NCBI GenBank assembly: GCA_027485405.1
Contig: JAIXRB010000085.1
Coordinates: forward strand, 1-49,486
Source: Leptospiraceae bacterium
Lineage (GTDB): Bacteria; Spirochaetota; Leptospiria; Leptospirales; Leptospiraceae
Reading direction: 5' to 3'
DNA: 49,486 nt
The notes under the pieces are model-generated. The model ran no database searches and had not been told where the DNA came from. It worked only from the letters and a program-made list of their open reading frames with translations. A program made the translations under genes and the position numbers. Numbering within the stretch: position 1 is the first letter of the stretch; every line of letters starts with the position of its first letter. Below, piece after piece: positions 1 to 8,485 of the stretch.

Positions 1-166
1 AAGAGGTGCTTTTGATTCTTTGAACCAAAGACTCGTAAAGCTCTGCTGGATACATTTTTCTGCGACGGAGAGAATAATTGGCATAACCAACCAGAGATTT
101 TCCTCGAAGACTGGTCCAGGACAATCGAGTCGGAAAATGGAGGTCTGAAATATGAAGAATTCTCAT
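1..166 (-). CDS. Metallophosphoesterase, N-terminal part (cut by window edge)
   Basis: Reading leftward from an ATG at 166, the protein opens MRILHISDLHFP and stays open to the window edge (about 55 residues seen). The DxH in ISDLHF is the first metal-binding motif of calcineurin-like metallophosphoesterases, which hydrolyse phosphate mono- or diesters with two bound metals. The remaining motifs (GD, GNHE, GHxH) would lie outside the window, so the substrate cannot be judged. The start codon overlaps the stop of the upstream lipoyl-domain gene by ATGA, so the two are probably translationally coupled. Family call is good; function is open. Confidence 0.8.
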   Translation of the reverse strand, partial: MRILHISDLHFPTRLSWTSLRGKSLVGYANYSLRRRKMYPAELYESLVQRIKSTS

Positions 167-420
167 GCCTTAATTTCTAAAATGCCTAAAACCTCGTCTT
201 TTTTTACAATCGAACCGGCTTTGACTTTGATTTCTAACAAAACACCATTGTATGGTGATTCTACGGGAAAAGCCGCTTTGTCGGTGACCAGTTCGACAAT
301 TTCTTGCCCTTCTTGAACCGATTCCCCTTGACCGACAAGCCATTTGACCAATTCGATTTTATCAGTGTCTCCAAGATCAGGGGTGCGGAGAGGAAAAGGT
401 TGGTTTTCTCTGGAGTTCAT
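163..420 (-). CDS. Free-standing lipoyl/biotinyl-domain protein (85 aa)
   Basis: The whole protein is one lipoyl domain resembling the N-terminal domain of 2-oxo acid dehydrogenase E2 subunits: PDLGDTDKIELVKWLV near residues 13-29, then the modification loop VTDKAAF near residues 44-51, whose lysine would carry lipoate. The GE-type E2 signature and the DKA loop favour lipoyl over biotinyl, which usually has MKM. There is no subunit-binding or catalytic acyltransferase domain, so it is not an E2 by itself. It is followed by a metallophosphoesterase with a 4-base overlap. It could be a truncated E2 relic, a dedicated carrier domain, or part of a complex encoded elsewhere; the conserved loop argues for an active carrier. 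Confidence 0.8.
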   Translation of the reverse strand: MNSRENQPFPLRTPDLGDTDKIELVKWLVGQGESVQEGQEIVELVTDKAAFPVESPYNGVLLEIKVKAGSIVKKDEVLGILEIKA

Positions 421-484
421 CGTCGAATCCTATGGAAAACTAGTTTACAAAACTGGAATTCCCGATTTATTTTACAAATTGACA

Positions 485-1333
485 ATGACTGCGCAAATGG
501 CAACCGAGAAAATCCTTTACAGGGGTCAGCAGATCCTCGACAACTTTGATTCCTTACAAAACCGCGATCATTTCCATTTTCAGATTACGGGGCTCACCAA
601 ACCGACGCGAGATATCATAAACGATGTTGTCCAAAAAATCCTAGACCGTTTAGGAGCGAACCCATTGACAAGCTTTCATTTGTTCAGTGGACTAATGGAA
701 GCTCTTTTGAATGCGGTAAAAGGTAACACGCGCTTTGTTATCTTCAAAGATGAGTTGCTCAAAAAGTTAGTAACTTCTGGCCAAGCCCAAGAGTACGAAG
801 CAGAAGACGTTTTAGCAACTATTATGGAAACCGAGCCGCTTCGAGATGCGATGCAACGTTACATTGTCCCAGATAAAATCAAAAAAACTGTTCAAAAAAT
901 TCTCATCCTCCAAGATAAAAAAAGAAACAAAAAGTTGGAGCTTGCTGGGGAAGAACAATCGTTCTTAGCGGCAATTCGTGAAAAAACTCAAAAGTACGGA
1001 TTGAAAATTTCTCTTAAGATTGAAATCAGAGAAAAAGAATTGTACATTCGAATCAGAAATGATGCACCCATCATGGGACTGGACATGGATCGCATAGCTA
1101 AAAGTAGAAAGCGACACCATGAATTGGCAAAGGAAGGCAGATCCAGTGATTTTTTTCGCCCCGACTTTTTAGATGAAAAAGAGAGTGCTGGTTTTGGAAT
1201 CGCTATGATTGATGAGGGTTTTTACAATATAGGACTAAACCCTATTGAATGCTTCAGTATTCAAACTGGAAAGCATGCTACATCGGTTTATTTCACTTAC
1301 CCGATCGAAGCTCTGCAGAAGATGGATTTTTGA
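485..1333 (+). CDS. GHKL-type ATPase / histidine-kinase-like ATP-binding protein
   Basis: About 282 residues. The N-terminal half holds an N-box-like stretch (SGLMEALLNAVKGN) and the C-terminal half has a D-box-like RIRNDAPI and a G-box-like ESAGFGIAMID, the layout of the Bergerat ATP-binding fold found in sensor kinases and anti-sigma kinases. I see no receiver domain, sensor domain or membrane segment. The frame stays open further upstream, but an earlier start would overlap the divergent lipoyl gene, so the ATG at 485 (or 497) is preferred; no strong ribosome site is visible. The stop overlaps the TTG start of pabBC, so the two are probably co-transcribed. Whether it phosphorylates a partner or only binds ATP is unknown. 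Confidence 0.65.
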   Translation: MTAQMATEKILYRGQQILDNFDSLQNRDHFHFQITGLTKPTRDIINDVVQKILDRLGANPLTSFHLFSGLMEALLNAVKGNTRFVIFKDELLKKLVTSGQAQEYEAEDVLATIMETEPLRDAMQRYIVPDKIKKTVQKILILQDKKRNKKLELAGEEQSFLAAIREKTQKYGLKISLKIEIREKELYIRIRNDAPIMGLDMDRIAKSRKRHHELAKEGRSSDFFRPDFLDEKESAGFGIAMIDEGFYNIGLNPIECFSIQTGKHATSVYFTYPIEALQKMDF

Positions 1334-3198
1334 TTCCAAAGAAAGTCTCTTTCCAAGAATTCTCCACTTACTATACACAGGTTAAAGGTTTTTTTTGGGA
1401 AGATGCCCAAACCTACCCTCAGTCTAGCCTTGTAACCCTTTTTTCTTCACCTTACAAAGAATTTCAAATTTTCAACAATGCAAGTCCAAAGGACTTGCGC
1501 CAACAGTGGGAAACAGTTTGGAAAGAAACAGAAAAGCTCACCGAGGAAGGTCTCTTTCTCGCTGGTTTTTTAACTTATGAATTGGGTTACTTATCTTCAG
1601 AGTCGCTCTACTCTAGGCTTTCCGAATCGGATTGTCCTCTTCTTTCTTTGACCGCCTATCATAAAAAAGAAACTTTTCTAGTTCCAGACCCAATCGAAAA
1701 TGAAATCCTTCCCTCAGCTTTAATCGAAAAAGATCCAAAGCTTTCGGCTGAGGAATTTGAGAAAACATTCTCCAAAATCCAAACTGAATTATTGGATGGA
1801 AACACATACCAACTCAATTTTACTTTTCCTTGGGATATTCGTTTATTCGGTAATCCTTTTCATTACTACCAATCACTAAAGCTAAAGCAAAGAACCAAGT
1901 ATTCGGCATTTTTTTCTTTTCTCAATGGAACTGGCAATGAGGTCTTCGTCCTATCTTTGTCTCCAGAGCTTTTTTGGAAGCGGTCAGGTCAACATATACT
2001 AGTGCAACCTATGAAAGGAACTAGCCCTAGAGGCATGTCGCCTGACCAAGAAAAAAAAAAAAAAAAGTCATTGGTTCAATCAGAAAAAGAGAGAGCCGAG
2101 AATTTGATGATTGTAGATCTACTTCGCAATGACCTGGGACGGGTGGCAAAACCAGGTTCAGTTCGGGTAAAATCTCTGTTTGATGCCGAACCATTGGAAT
2201 CTGTTTGGCAAATGACTTCCCAAATCGAAGCTGAACTAATAGAAAAAAGTTTTTTTAATAGTTTAATTTCTCTATTTCCATCCGGCTCAGTAACGGGAGC
2301 ACCTAAAATTAGCTCTATGAAGATTCTCTCTCAGCTCGAATCTACGAATCGAGAGATTTATACGGGAGCCATTTTGCAAATGGAAACCCTAGAAGGAAAA
2401 CCCTATTCCATTGCCAATGTGCCCATTCGAACTTTGGTTTTGGAAGAAAAAGAAAAGAATCATTTGAAAGGAAGGTATTTTACTGGGAGCGGTATAACTG
2501 TTTTGTCCCAATCAGATTTAGAATATGCAGAATGCTTGCAGAAGGCATCTTTTCTAGAAGAAGCGTTGCCAAAAGATTTTTGTCTTTTGGAGACAATGGC
2601 ATTTTATCCGTCCGGAATTCGATTTTGGAAAGAACATAAAGCTAGAATGCAACATTCCGCGGAAATACTAGGATTTCCATACTCGGAAGCTAAACTAAAC
2701 GCCAGCTATCTTGAACACTTTCATCTTTGGACTTCGCCTAAGATTCTCAGACTTTTACTTTCCAAAATTGGGGAATTTATCTGGGAGGCGAAGCCCCTAA
2801 AAAATCCAAGAACCAGAGTCATTCGCAAAGTTAAAAAAATTCAGGTTGGCGACATGCTAACAGAAAATCAGTTTAGATATAAAACAGACCAAAGGAAGAT
2901 TTACGGTGCCATCTTAGACTATGCAAAATTAAACGGTTGGGATGATGTTTTACTCTGCAATGAAAACGATATGGTGATAGAAACTTGTCTAAAGAACGTT
3001 TTTTACAGAGAAGGTGGGAATTGGTTTACCCCTTCTCTAAAAAATGAAGGCTTAAAAGGTGTTCTACGAGAAAGATTGATTCAAAAGGGATGGGTTACGG
3101 AAAGAGACCTGCATTTTCAAGATTTGATGAAAATGGATAAAGTGCTAATCGGTAACTCCGTGCGTGGTTTTGAGCACGTTGTCTGGGAGGTAGAGTAA
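1330..3198 (+). CDS. pabB: Aminodeoxychorismate synthase component I fused to aminodeoxychorismate lyase (PabB-PabC)
   Basis: This 622-residue fusion makes 4-aminobenzoate for folate. The PabB part (to about residue 410) makes aminodeoxychorismate from chorismate and ammonia. It shows MKGTSPRG near residue 228, where the lysine (alanine in anthranilate synthase) marks PabB, then AENLMIVDLLRNDLG, PSGSVTGAPK and the FTGSGIT loop. The PabC part (from about residue 417) is a class IV PLP lyase releasing pyruvate, with the likely PLP lysine in YKTDQR and the usual NVF and GVLRE motifs. The TTG start at 1330 is chosen because it overlaps the previous stop (TTGA) and leaves the normal family N-terminus. 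PabA (glutaminase) is not in the window. A run of 16 A encodes a lysine block near residues 241-246. The 3' end overlaps the convergent cyclase gene by 54 bases. Confidence 0.9.
   Translation: MIPKKVSFQEFSTYYTQVKGFFWEDAQTYPQSSLVTLFSSPYKEFQIFNNASPKDLRQQWETVWKETEKLTEEGLFLAGFLTYELGYLSSESLYSRLSESDCPLLSLTAYHKKETFLVPDPIENEILPSALIEKDPKLSAEEFEKTFSKIQTELLDGNTYQLNFTFPWDIRLFGNPFHYYQSLKLKQRTKYSAFFSFLNGTGNEVFVLSLSPELFWKRSGQHILVQPMKGTSPRGMSPDQEKKKKKSLVQSEKERAENLMIVDLLRNDLGRVAKPGSVRVKSLFDAEPLESVWQMTSQIEAELIEKSFFNSLISLFPSGSVTGAPKISSMKILSQLESTNREIYTGAILQMETLEGKPYSIANVPIRTLVLEEKEKNHLKGRYFTGSGITVLSQSDLEYAECLQKASFLEEALPKDFCLLETMAFYPSGIRFWKEHKARMQHSAEILGFPYSEAKLNASYLEHFHLWTSPKILRLLLSKIGEFIWEAKPLKNPRTRVIRKVKKIQVGDMLTENQFRYKTDQRKIYGAILDYAKLNGWDDVLLCNENDMVIETCLKNVFYREGGNWFTPSLKNEGLKGVLRERLIQKGWVTERDLHFQDLMKMDKVLIGNSVRGFEHVVWEVE
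2051..2066 (+). repeat. Homopolymer run of 16 A inside pabBC
   Basis: Sixteen consecutive A residues lie within the PabB coding part, just after the SPRG motif, and encode the lysines of QEKKKKKS. The gene is in frame at this length. Runs this long are prone to replication and transcriptional slippage. Confidence 0.95.
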
Positions 3199-5046
3199 CA
3201 AAGGTTCAAAAACTTTGACTGGGTTGGATTGCCCCAAAACCCGAATGGTATCGATCTCTCGAAACGGAAATCGAAACTCCGTTTTCTTGACAATATTCTC
3301 TGAGACTAAAATAGAAACGCTATAGAATTTTGTTAAGTTTTCCAATCGGGAAGCAAGATTGACACTGTCGCCTATGACAGTATAGTCCATTTTGTTTGTT
3401 GATCCAATGTTCCCTTCGACAACTTTACCCATGGCGAGTCCAATTCCGTGCTGAATCACAGGTAGGCCCAGTTCTTTTCGTTTTCGATTAAAAGGGATCA
3501 ATTCTGTTTGCATCAAGATGCTGGCTTGCAATGCCAACGGAGCATCTTCTTCTGGAAACCGAGCCATAATGCAATCGCCTATCAATTTATCGATTACTCC
3601 ATTGTGGCGAATGATGATATCAGAAAACACTTCAAAATAAGAATTTAAAAAATGAACAGTATCCATAGGACTAAGATTTTCTGTTATTTGGGTAAAATTG
3701 CGCATATCACAAAACAAGATAATGCGTTCAATCAGTTCAGCTTGGGGACCACCCTGGTTCGATTCTCCTACAGATCCCAGAATTTTCTCTAAATCCTGAG
3801 GAGGAACATACAGCTGAAAAGTTTTTCTCAAGTGCTCTTCTTTCAAGATGGTTCGAGAGAGATCCGATTCCATCCTGTAAAATTCATAGGAAAGATACAT
3901 CCCCATAAACAAAATCATCAGTGTAACGGAGTCACCGGCTATTTTATACTCACTCAAAATCGGGAACAATGAAAACCTTACATTGAGAATTTCAACCAAA
4001 GCGATCAAACCCGGCAAAGCGAGTATATTGATCAAAGGCAATGCTTTTGGGTTCTTTAGCCAATATTCTTTTAGTAAAACAATGGTATACAAAGCAATGC
4101 AACCCACCATAAAAGGCAAATGGTAGAGCTGATTCACTGCATAAATTGTTTCAATATCTGGAACCGAAGCAAAAAATATAGCAAAACCAAGTTCGATAAA
4201 GTAAACTGCTAAAATCCAACGTGAGCTAACTGATCTCCCTAGAATGCTAAACAGAAACGCACCGAACAAAGGATTTTGAAGTGTCAAAAACACATATTCA
4301 GCTCTTTTCCAATGATTTAGATTCCACTCTAAATAGTTTTGAATTTGCAATTGAGTAGTAAAATAGATTCCTTCTGCAAATAGATACAACCCAAACCAGA
4401 AAAATTCAGGATTTTTAAGTTTGCCTGCAAAGATAACAATAAACAACAGACTGGACGCAAAGAACAAAACTACTCTTGAATAATCATATGCCTGTTTAAT
4501 GACCTCTTCTTTGCGAAACTCCTTTTCTGGCAAAAGTGCTGGATGACCTGTATAAATGCCTCCTCTTTCCTCAAAATCAGTGGACTTTTTAACTCTCAAA
4601 ACCAATTGATTCCGAGGCTTAAGTTCTTTTGATCGAAGCCTAACAATCACCTGAGAGTCGTAAATTGCCTCTATTCCTTCCTCTTCGTAAGAAATGGAAG
4701 TTTGGACAAGGTTCCCGTTCCAAAAAACTCTATAGTATTGATCTATGTACCCAAGATAAAGCAGTGGCTGAGAGATCAGATGCGTGTCCTCTACATCTAT
4801 ACAATACTCAACAAAAGGAAAATCTTTCAATTCTGGGTAGCGATTCAGAGGTTCTGGAATCTTAACTTCTATAGATTCTTCTTTTACCGCCAAACAGGAT
4901 TCAGGCAATTCAGATTCAAAGTCGGGAATCGGTCGAACAAAGGCTTCACCTTCTAAGCTGAATTCCTCGTGAATCAGCCTGGGACTACACCCAGGCAGAA
5001 AAAGGATGAATAAGGAAATTGAGGTGAAAAGCCATAGACGCAACAT
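3145..5046 (-). CDS. Class III adenylate/guanylate cyclase with lipoprotein signal, DISM-type extracytoplasmic domain and seven membrane segments
   Basis: 633 residues. An N-terminal signal ends in the lipobox LPGC (Cys20). A soluble region to about residue 185 resembles the 7TMR-DISM sensor domain and is followed by seven hydrophobic segments (about 185-390), a short linker, and a class III nucleotide cyclase domain (about 435-625). The catalytic domain shows both metal aspartates (LFCDMRNF and KLIGDCIM), the base-selecting lysine in IDKLIGD, and the transition-state Asn and Arg in DSVNLASRLE. These residues favour cAMP over cGMP as product. It is likely an inner-membrane receptor that converts a periplasmic signal into cyclic nucleotide. 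It lies 5 bases after hslU and overlaps the convergent pabBC end by 54 bases. Confidence 0.88.
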   Translation of the reverse strand: MLRLWLFTSISLFILFLPGCSPRLIHEEFSLEGEAFVRPIPDFESELPESCLAVKEESIEVKIPEPLNRYPELKDFPFVEYCIDVEDTHLISQPLLYLGYIDQYYRVFWNGNLVQTSISYEEEGIEAIYDSQVIVRLRSKELKPRNQLVLRVKKSTDFEERGGIYTGHPALLPEKEFRKEEVIKQAYDYSRVVLFFASSLLFIVIFAGKLKNPEFFWFGLYLFAEGIYFTTQLQIQNYLEWNLNHWKRAEYVFLTLQNPLFGAFLFSILGRSVSSRWILAVYFIELGFAIFFASVPDIETIYAVNQLYHLPFMVGCIALYTIVLLKEYWLKNPKALPLINILALPGLIALVEILNVRFSLFPILSEYKIAGDSVTLMILFMGMYLSYEFYRMESDLSRTILKEEHLRKTFQLYVPPQDLEKILGSVGESNQGGPQAELIERIILFCDMRNFTQITENLSPMDTVHFLNSYFEVFSDIIIRHNGVIDKLIGDCIMARFPEEDAPLALQASILMQTELIPFNRKRKELGLPVIQHGIGLAMGKVVEGNIGSTNKMDYTVIGDSVNLASRLENLTKFYSVSILVSENIVKKTEFRFPFREIDTIRVLGQSNPVKVFEPLLLYLPDNVLKTTHGVTD

Positions 5047-5051
5047 AGAAA

Positions 5052-6476
5052 TCAGAGTATAAATTTACTCAAATCTCTGTTTTCCAGCAGATCGGAAAGC
5101 TTTTCTTTTACAAATGGTAGGTCAATTTTGATTTTCTTATCTTCTGGCTTGAGGTCTGGGGCGGAAAAGCTTATGTCTTCTAACAACTTTTCCATGATTG
5201 TGTTCAATCTTCGAGCCCCGATGTTCTGGTTTTTCTCATTCATTGAAAAAGCCAACCTAGCAATTTCTTCTATTCCATCTGTTGTAAAATCTAGTTTTAC
5301 TTCATCTGTAGCTAGGAGTGCTTCGTATTGTTTTGTCAAAGAAGACTTAGGAGTGGTTAATATGCTAACAAAGTCTTTTTGCGATAGGCTATCCAATTCG
5401 ACGCGAATTGGGAAGCGTCCTTGCAATTCCGGGATTAAATCAGAAGGCTTGGTCATATGAAAAGCCCCTGCCGCTATAAATAAAATATGATCTGTTTTGA
5501 TAGGTCCAATTTTAGTTGTGACTGTAGATCCTTCCACGATGGGAAGTAGATCACGCTGAACACCTTCTCTGGAAACATCTCCACCCTGTCGATTTTCCCT
5601 GCCTGCGATTTTATCGATTTCATCTAAAAAAACTATGCCTGATTCCTCGGCACGTTTTGCGGCTTCCACTTGCATTTTATCATTGTCCAGAAGTTTATCC
5701 GATTCTGAATCAGTGAGAACTTTCATAGCTTCTAGAACCTTCAATTTCCTTTTTCCGGATTTCTTAGGAGCGAGATCACCTAAAATGTTTTGCAATTGGT
5801 TGTCGATCTCTTCCATGTTGCCACCACCAAAGACCTGCATTATGGGAAGCCCAGGGCCCGAAGCTTTTGGAATATCTATTTCGATTTCATTCTCATCAAA
5901 ATCGCCTTTTAATAGCTTAGTTTTCATCATCGCCCTAGTATCGAACCAAGAAGCTTTGCGAGATTCTTCTTCGGGTGTGTTTGATTCGGTTGGCTTGGAG
6001 GAAATGGGAGGCAAGAGTATGTCCAGAATTGTCTCAATAGCCCTTTCCCTGGCTTTCTCTTTCACTTTTTCGCGAAACTCGGATTTGACTAGATTCAAGG
6101 AAATGTTTGCGAGATCTCGAATAATTGATTCTACATCACGGCCAACATAACCCACTTCGGTGAATTTGGTGGCTTCGACTTTGAGAAAGGGAGCTCGGCA
6201 AAGTTTGGACAATCTTCTTGCAATTTCTGTCTTTCCAACTCCTGTCGCTCCTATCATAATTATATTTTTAGGATACACTTCTTCTCGAAGTTCAGGGCTT
6301 AGTTTTGCCCTTCTTGTTCTGTTTCTTAAGGCAACAGCAACCGCTCGCTTGGCTTTTGACTGACCGATAATATGCTCATCTAACTTTTCTACGATTTCTC
6401 TTGGAGTTAGTTCTGTTTGTGACCAATGAGAAGAATCAAGAGATACGAGTTCGGCAGTTATTTCTTTGGGTTCCAA
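5052..6476 (-). CDS. hslU: HslU (ClpY), ATPase subunit of the HslVU protease
   Basis: 474 residues; AAA+ unfoldase that feeds substrates into the HslV peptidase ring in the cytoplasm. Visible are LTPREIVEKLDEHIIGQ near the N-terminus, Walker A GATGVGKT, the pore loop GYVGRDVES, the Walker B region FLDEIDKI, and the C-terminal sensor region ending in the docking tail DLSKFIL. The frame is open upstream to 6521 inside hslV, but a TTG at 6476 lies 2 bases after the hslV stop and has a strong GAGGAG site about 8 bases before it, inside the end of hslV. That start is chosen. The I-domain insertion between Walker A and B is present. Translational coupling to hslV is likely. Confidence 0.95.
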   Translation of the reverse strand: MEPKEITAELVSLDSSHWSQTELTPREIVEKLDEHIIGQSKAKRAVAVALRNRTRRAKLSPELREEVYPKNIIMIGATGVGKTEIARRLSKLCRAPFLKVEATKFTEVGYVGRDVESIIRDLANISLNLVKSEFREKVKEKARERAIETILDILLPPISSKPTESNTPEEESRKASWFDTRAMMKTKLLKGDFDENEIEIDIPKASGPGLPIMQVFGGGNMEEIDNQLQNILGDLAPKKSGKRKLKVLEAMKVLTDSESDKLLDNDKMQVEAAKRAEESGIVFLDEIDKIAGRENRQGGDVSREGVQRDLLPIVEGSTVTTKIGPIKTDHILFIAAGAFHMTKPSDLIPELQGRFPIRVELDSLSQKDFVSILTTPKSSLTKQYEALLATDEVKLDFTTDGIEEIARLAFSMNEKNQNIGARRLNTIMEKLLEDISFSAPDLKPEDKKIKIDLPFVKEKLSDLLENRDLSKFIL

Positions 6477-6478
6477 TT

Positions 6479-7012
6479 CTATATCTCCTCTACTACTAAA
6501 TTGTGATTTGTATATACGCAAATATCACCAGCTATCTTCATTGCCTTCTCGACAATTTCTCTAGCTGAAAAATCTGTGGAGTCTACCAGAGCCCTTGCCG
6601 CCGCTAAGGCATAGTTTCCACCTGATCCAATTGCCAAAACTCCATCGTCTGGAGCAATCACATCGCCGGTTCCGGAAATCAGAAAGGATTCTTTATCGTC
6701 GCATACGATGAGAAGAGCTTCTAAGCGTCTTAGCATACGATCCATTCGCCACTCCCTCGCCAATTCGACAGCTGAGCGGGCAACGGAACCACCATGTTCA
6801 ATTAATTTTTTCTCAAATAACTCAAACAATGTGAAAGCATCTGCCGCTGATCCTGCAAAGCCCGCTAAAACGGATCCGTTTTGTAATCTACGAACTTTTT
6901 TTGCAGTATGTTTCATGATGGTTTGGCCCATTGAGACTTGTCCGTCTCCACCGATGGCGGTCTTTCCATTTTTTCGGACACATAGGATAGTGGTGGCGTG
7001 AATCGATTCCAT
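6479..7012 (-). CDS. hslV: HslV (ClpQ), peptidase subunit of the HslVU protease
   Basis: 177 residues; N-terminal-nucleophile threonine peptidase forming the proteolytic double ring. The short leader MESIHA precedes TTILCVR, where the first threonine becomes the catalytic residue after processing; the family motifs AIGGDGQVSMG, GFAGSAADAF and AIGSGGNYALAAARAL follow. Length is normal. It sits between an RsbW-like gene (37 bases upstream) and hslU. The order xerD, rsbW-like, hslV, hslU resembles the codV-clpQ-clpY order of Firmicutes with one gene inserted. Confidence 0.96.
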   Translation of the reverse strand: MESIHATTILCVRKNGKTAIGGDGQVSMGQTIMKHTAKKVRRLQNGSVLAGFAGSAADAFTLFELFEKKLIEHGGSVARSAVELAREWRMDRMLRRLEALLIVCDDKESFLISGTGDVIAPDDGVLAIGSGGNYALAAARALVDSTDFSAREIVEKAMKIAGDICVYTNHNLVVEEI

Positions 7013-7049
7013 ACAAACTACGATACTCGGATGGAGAGAGCCTTGTCCA

Positions 7050-7481
7050 TTATTTCTTTTTAATTAAAACTGTCTCGTTTCCTATGGATTGGTTCTCATC
7101 TAAATAGTAGTGGTCAGTTAGGTGTTTTATCAAAAAGAGACCTAGCCCAGATTCTCGATAGTCGTTCAGATCCAAACTCCGCATTTTTGTGGGTTTTGCC
7201 TTCTTTCCAAAGTCCTTAACCCTAACTTCTATTTTTTCAAACTCTAATTTTATTTCGATAAAGATAGGATGATCGTCTTCATTGCTGTAGGCATGCTTGA
7301 TTACATTTGCAAGAACTTCTCCAAACGCGATTTTCAGATCAGTGGCCGACGAAAGGGAAAAACTATGATGCCTTGCGACAGAAAACAAAAGGTCGCGGGC
7401 ATGGGAAACAAAGCGTGGTTGAGACGGGATTTGAAGGCGGATTAGCTTGGAATAATCCGCCTTTTTTTGGTTTGGTAGCAT
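7050..7481 (-). CDS. RsbW/SpoIIAB-like anti-sigma factor serine kinase domain protein
   Basis: 143 residues forming one HATPase_c_2 domain. The N-box is FGEVLANVIKHAYSN (about residues 52-66), a D-box-like VRVKDFGKK follows, and the G-box is ESGLGLFLIKHL near residue 110. Members of this family bind a sigma factor and phosphorylate an anti-anti-sigma (STAS) partner; neither partner gene is adjacent, so the target is unknown. The ATG overlaps the xerD stop by one base (TAATG), so translation is probably coupled to xerD. Confident for the fold, moderate for an anti-sigma role. Confidence 0.82.
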   Translation of the reverse strand: MLPNQKKADYSKLIRLQIPSQPRFVSHARDLLFSVARHHSFSLSSATDLKIAFGEVLANVIKHAYSNEDDHPIFIEIKLEFEKIEVRVKDFGKKAKPTKMRSLDLNDYRESGLGLFLIKHLTDHYYLDENQSIGNETVLIKKK

Positions 7482-8389
7482 TACCCTCTAGGGTGGTGTT
7501 TCTTGTGCACTTCGTGTAAAGTCTTACTCGCCATATGGGTGTAAATCTGGGTTGTTGAAATGTCAATATGTCCCAACAACTCTTGAACAGATTTCAAATC
7601 CGCATGATTTTCTAATAGGTGAGTTGCAAACGAGTGTCGCAAAGTATGTGGTGTTACTTTTTTCTTAATCTTTGTTCGCTTCATATAGTGATTGAGAAGG
7701 CGCCAGACAGACTTTCTGTTGATATACGAACCTTTTTTAGAAACAAAGACAAAGTCGCACTGTCTTTTTTTCAAAATCTCGGGTCTACTTTCCATCATAT
7801 ATCGTTTTAAAATCTCGAGAGATTTTTCACCAAAAGGAACAAGTCTTTGTCTTCCACCTTTTCCATCAACGGTGATCGTCATATTTTCCATGTCAATGTC
7901 GCCGCTTTTCAAGTTGCAAGCTTCCGAAATCCGAAGACCAGATGAATACAATAGTTCAAAAATACACTTATCGCGCAATTCATAGAGATTTTTATCATTT
8001 ATGTTTCGAAAGAGCTCATCTATTTCGCCAATGGACAAATAATCAGGAATTGTTCTTTCTACTTCCGGTGTTTCAATTTTTTCCGTGGGATTGGAATCGA
8101 GTCTCTTTTCGTCTCGCAAGAACTTGTAGAATTGTCGAATCGCAACAACTTCCCGAGCTAAGGTCTTCGCGGAGATCTTTCTTTCTCTTTCTTCTTCCAA
8201 AAAACGAACGATATGATCTGTCTTAACATCTAAAAAGTTGATATGTTCTTTTTCTAAGAAGATAGCAAACTTGTTTAAATCGTATCCATACGAATAGATA
8301 GAATTATCGCTTAACCCTTTTTCAACGGAAAGGTATTCTTGAAAAGTTTGCAGTAGTTGGTTTTGAGAACTTGGCAGTTTGGAACCCAT
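7481..8389 (-). CDS. xerD: Tyrosine recombinase XerD (chromosome dimer resolution)
   Basis: About 302 residues. An N-terminal SAM-like core-binding domain (FQEYLSVEKGLSDNSIYSY) precedes the catalytic domain with Arg in SSGLRISEA, Lys in DGKGGRQR, HTLRHSFATHLL (HxxR), a GHIDISTTQIYTH block carrying His and the nucleophilic Tyr, and the C-terminal HKKHHPRG, which is closer to XerD than XerC. It acts at the dif site near the replication terminus. A GTG at 8395 is two codons upstream of the ATG at 8389; the ATG has AAGAGAG at better spacing. No integron features or attachment repeats flank it, so it is the housekeeping enzyme rather than a mobile integrase. Confidence 0.9.
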   Translation of the reverse strand: MGSKLPSSQNQLLQTFQEYLSVEKGLSDNSIYSYGYDLNKFAIFLEKEHINFLDVKTDHIVRFLEEERERKISAKTLAREVVAIRQFYKFLRDEKRLDSNPTEKIETPEVERTIPDYLSIGEIDELFRNINDKNLYELRDKCIFELLYSSGLRISEACNLKSGDIDMENMTITVDGKGGRQRLVPFGEKSLEILKRYMMESRPEILKKRQCDFVFVSKKGSYINRKSVWRLLNHYMKRTKIKKKVTPHTLRHSFATHLLENHADLKSVQELLGHIDISTTQIYTHMASKTLHEVHKKHHPRG

Positions 8390-8485
8390 TTTCACTCTCT
8401 TATGTTACTTAAAAGTTCGGACAAATCCCTACCAAAGACTGATTATTTTTTTGCCTTATAAGACTAGATTGGTAAAAAAGGAGAA

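Noticed and set aside
344..484. Upstream extension of the GHKL ATPase gene
   Set aside because: Overlaps the divergent lipoyl gene, which is a recognised domain to its first residues.
5635..6150. 171-residue open frame opposite hslU
   Set aside because: Shadow of hslU; Ser-rich composition typical of antisense reading and no start signal.
7481..8389. Mobile-element integrase or integron
   Set aside because: XerD-type C-terminus, coupling to rsbW-like and hslVU genes, and no flanking repeats or cassette array.
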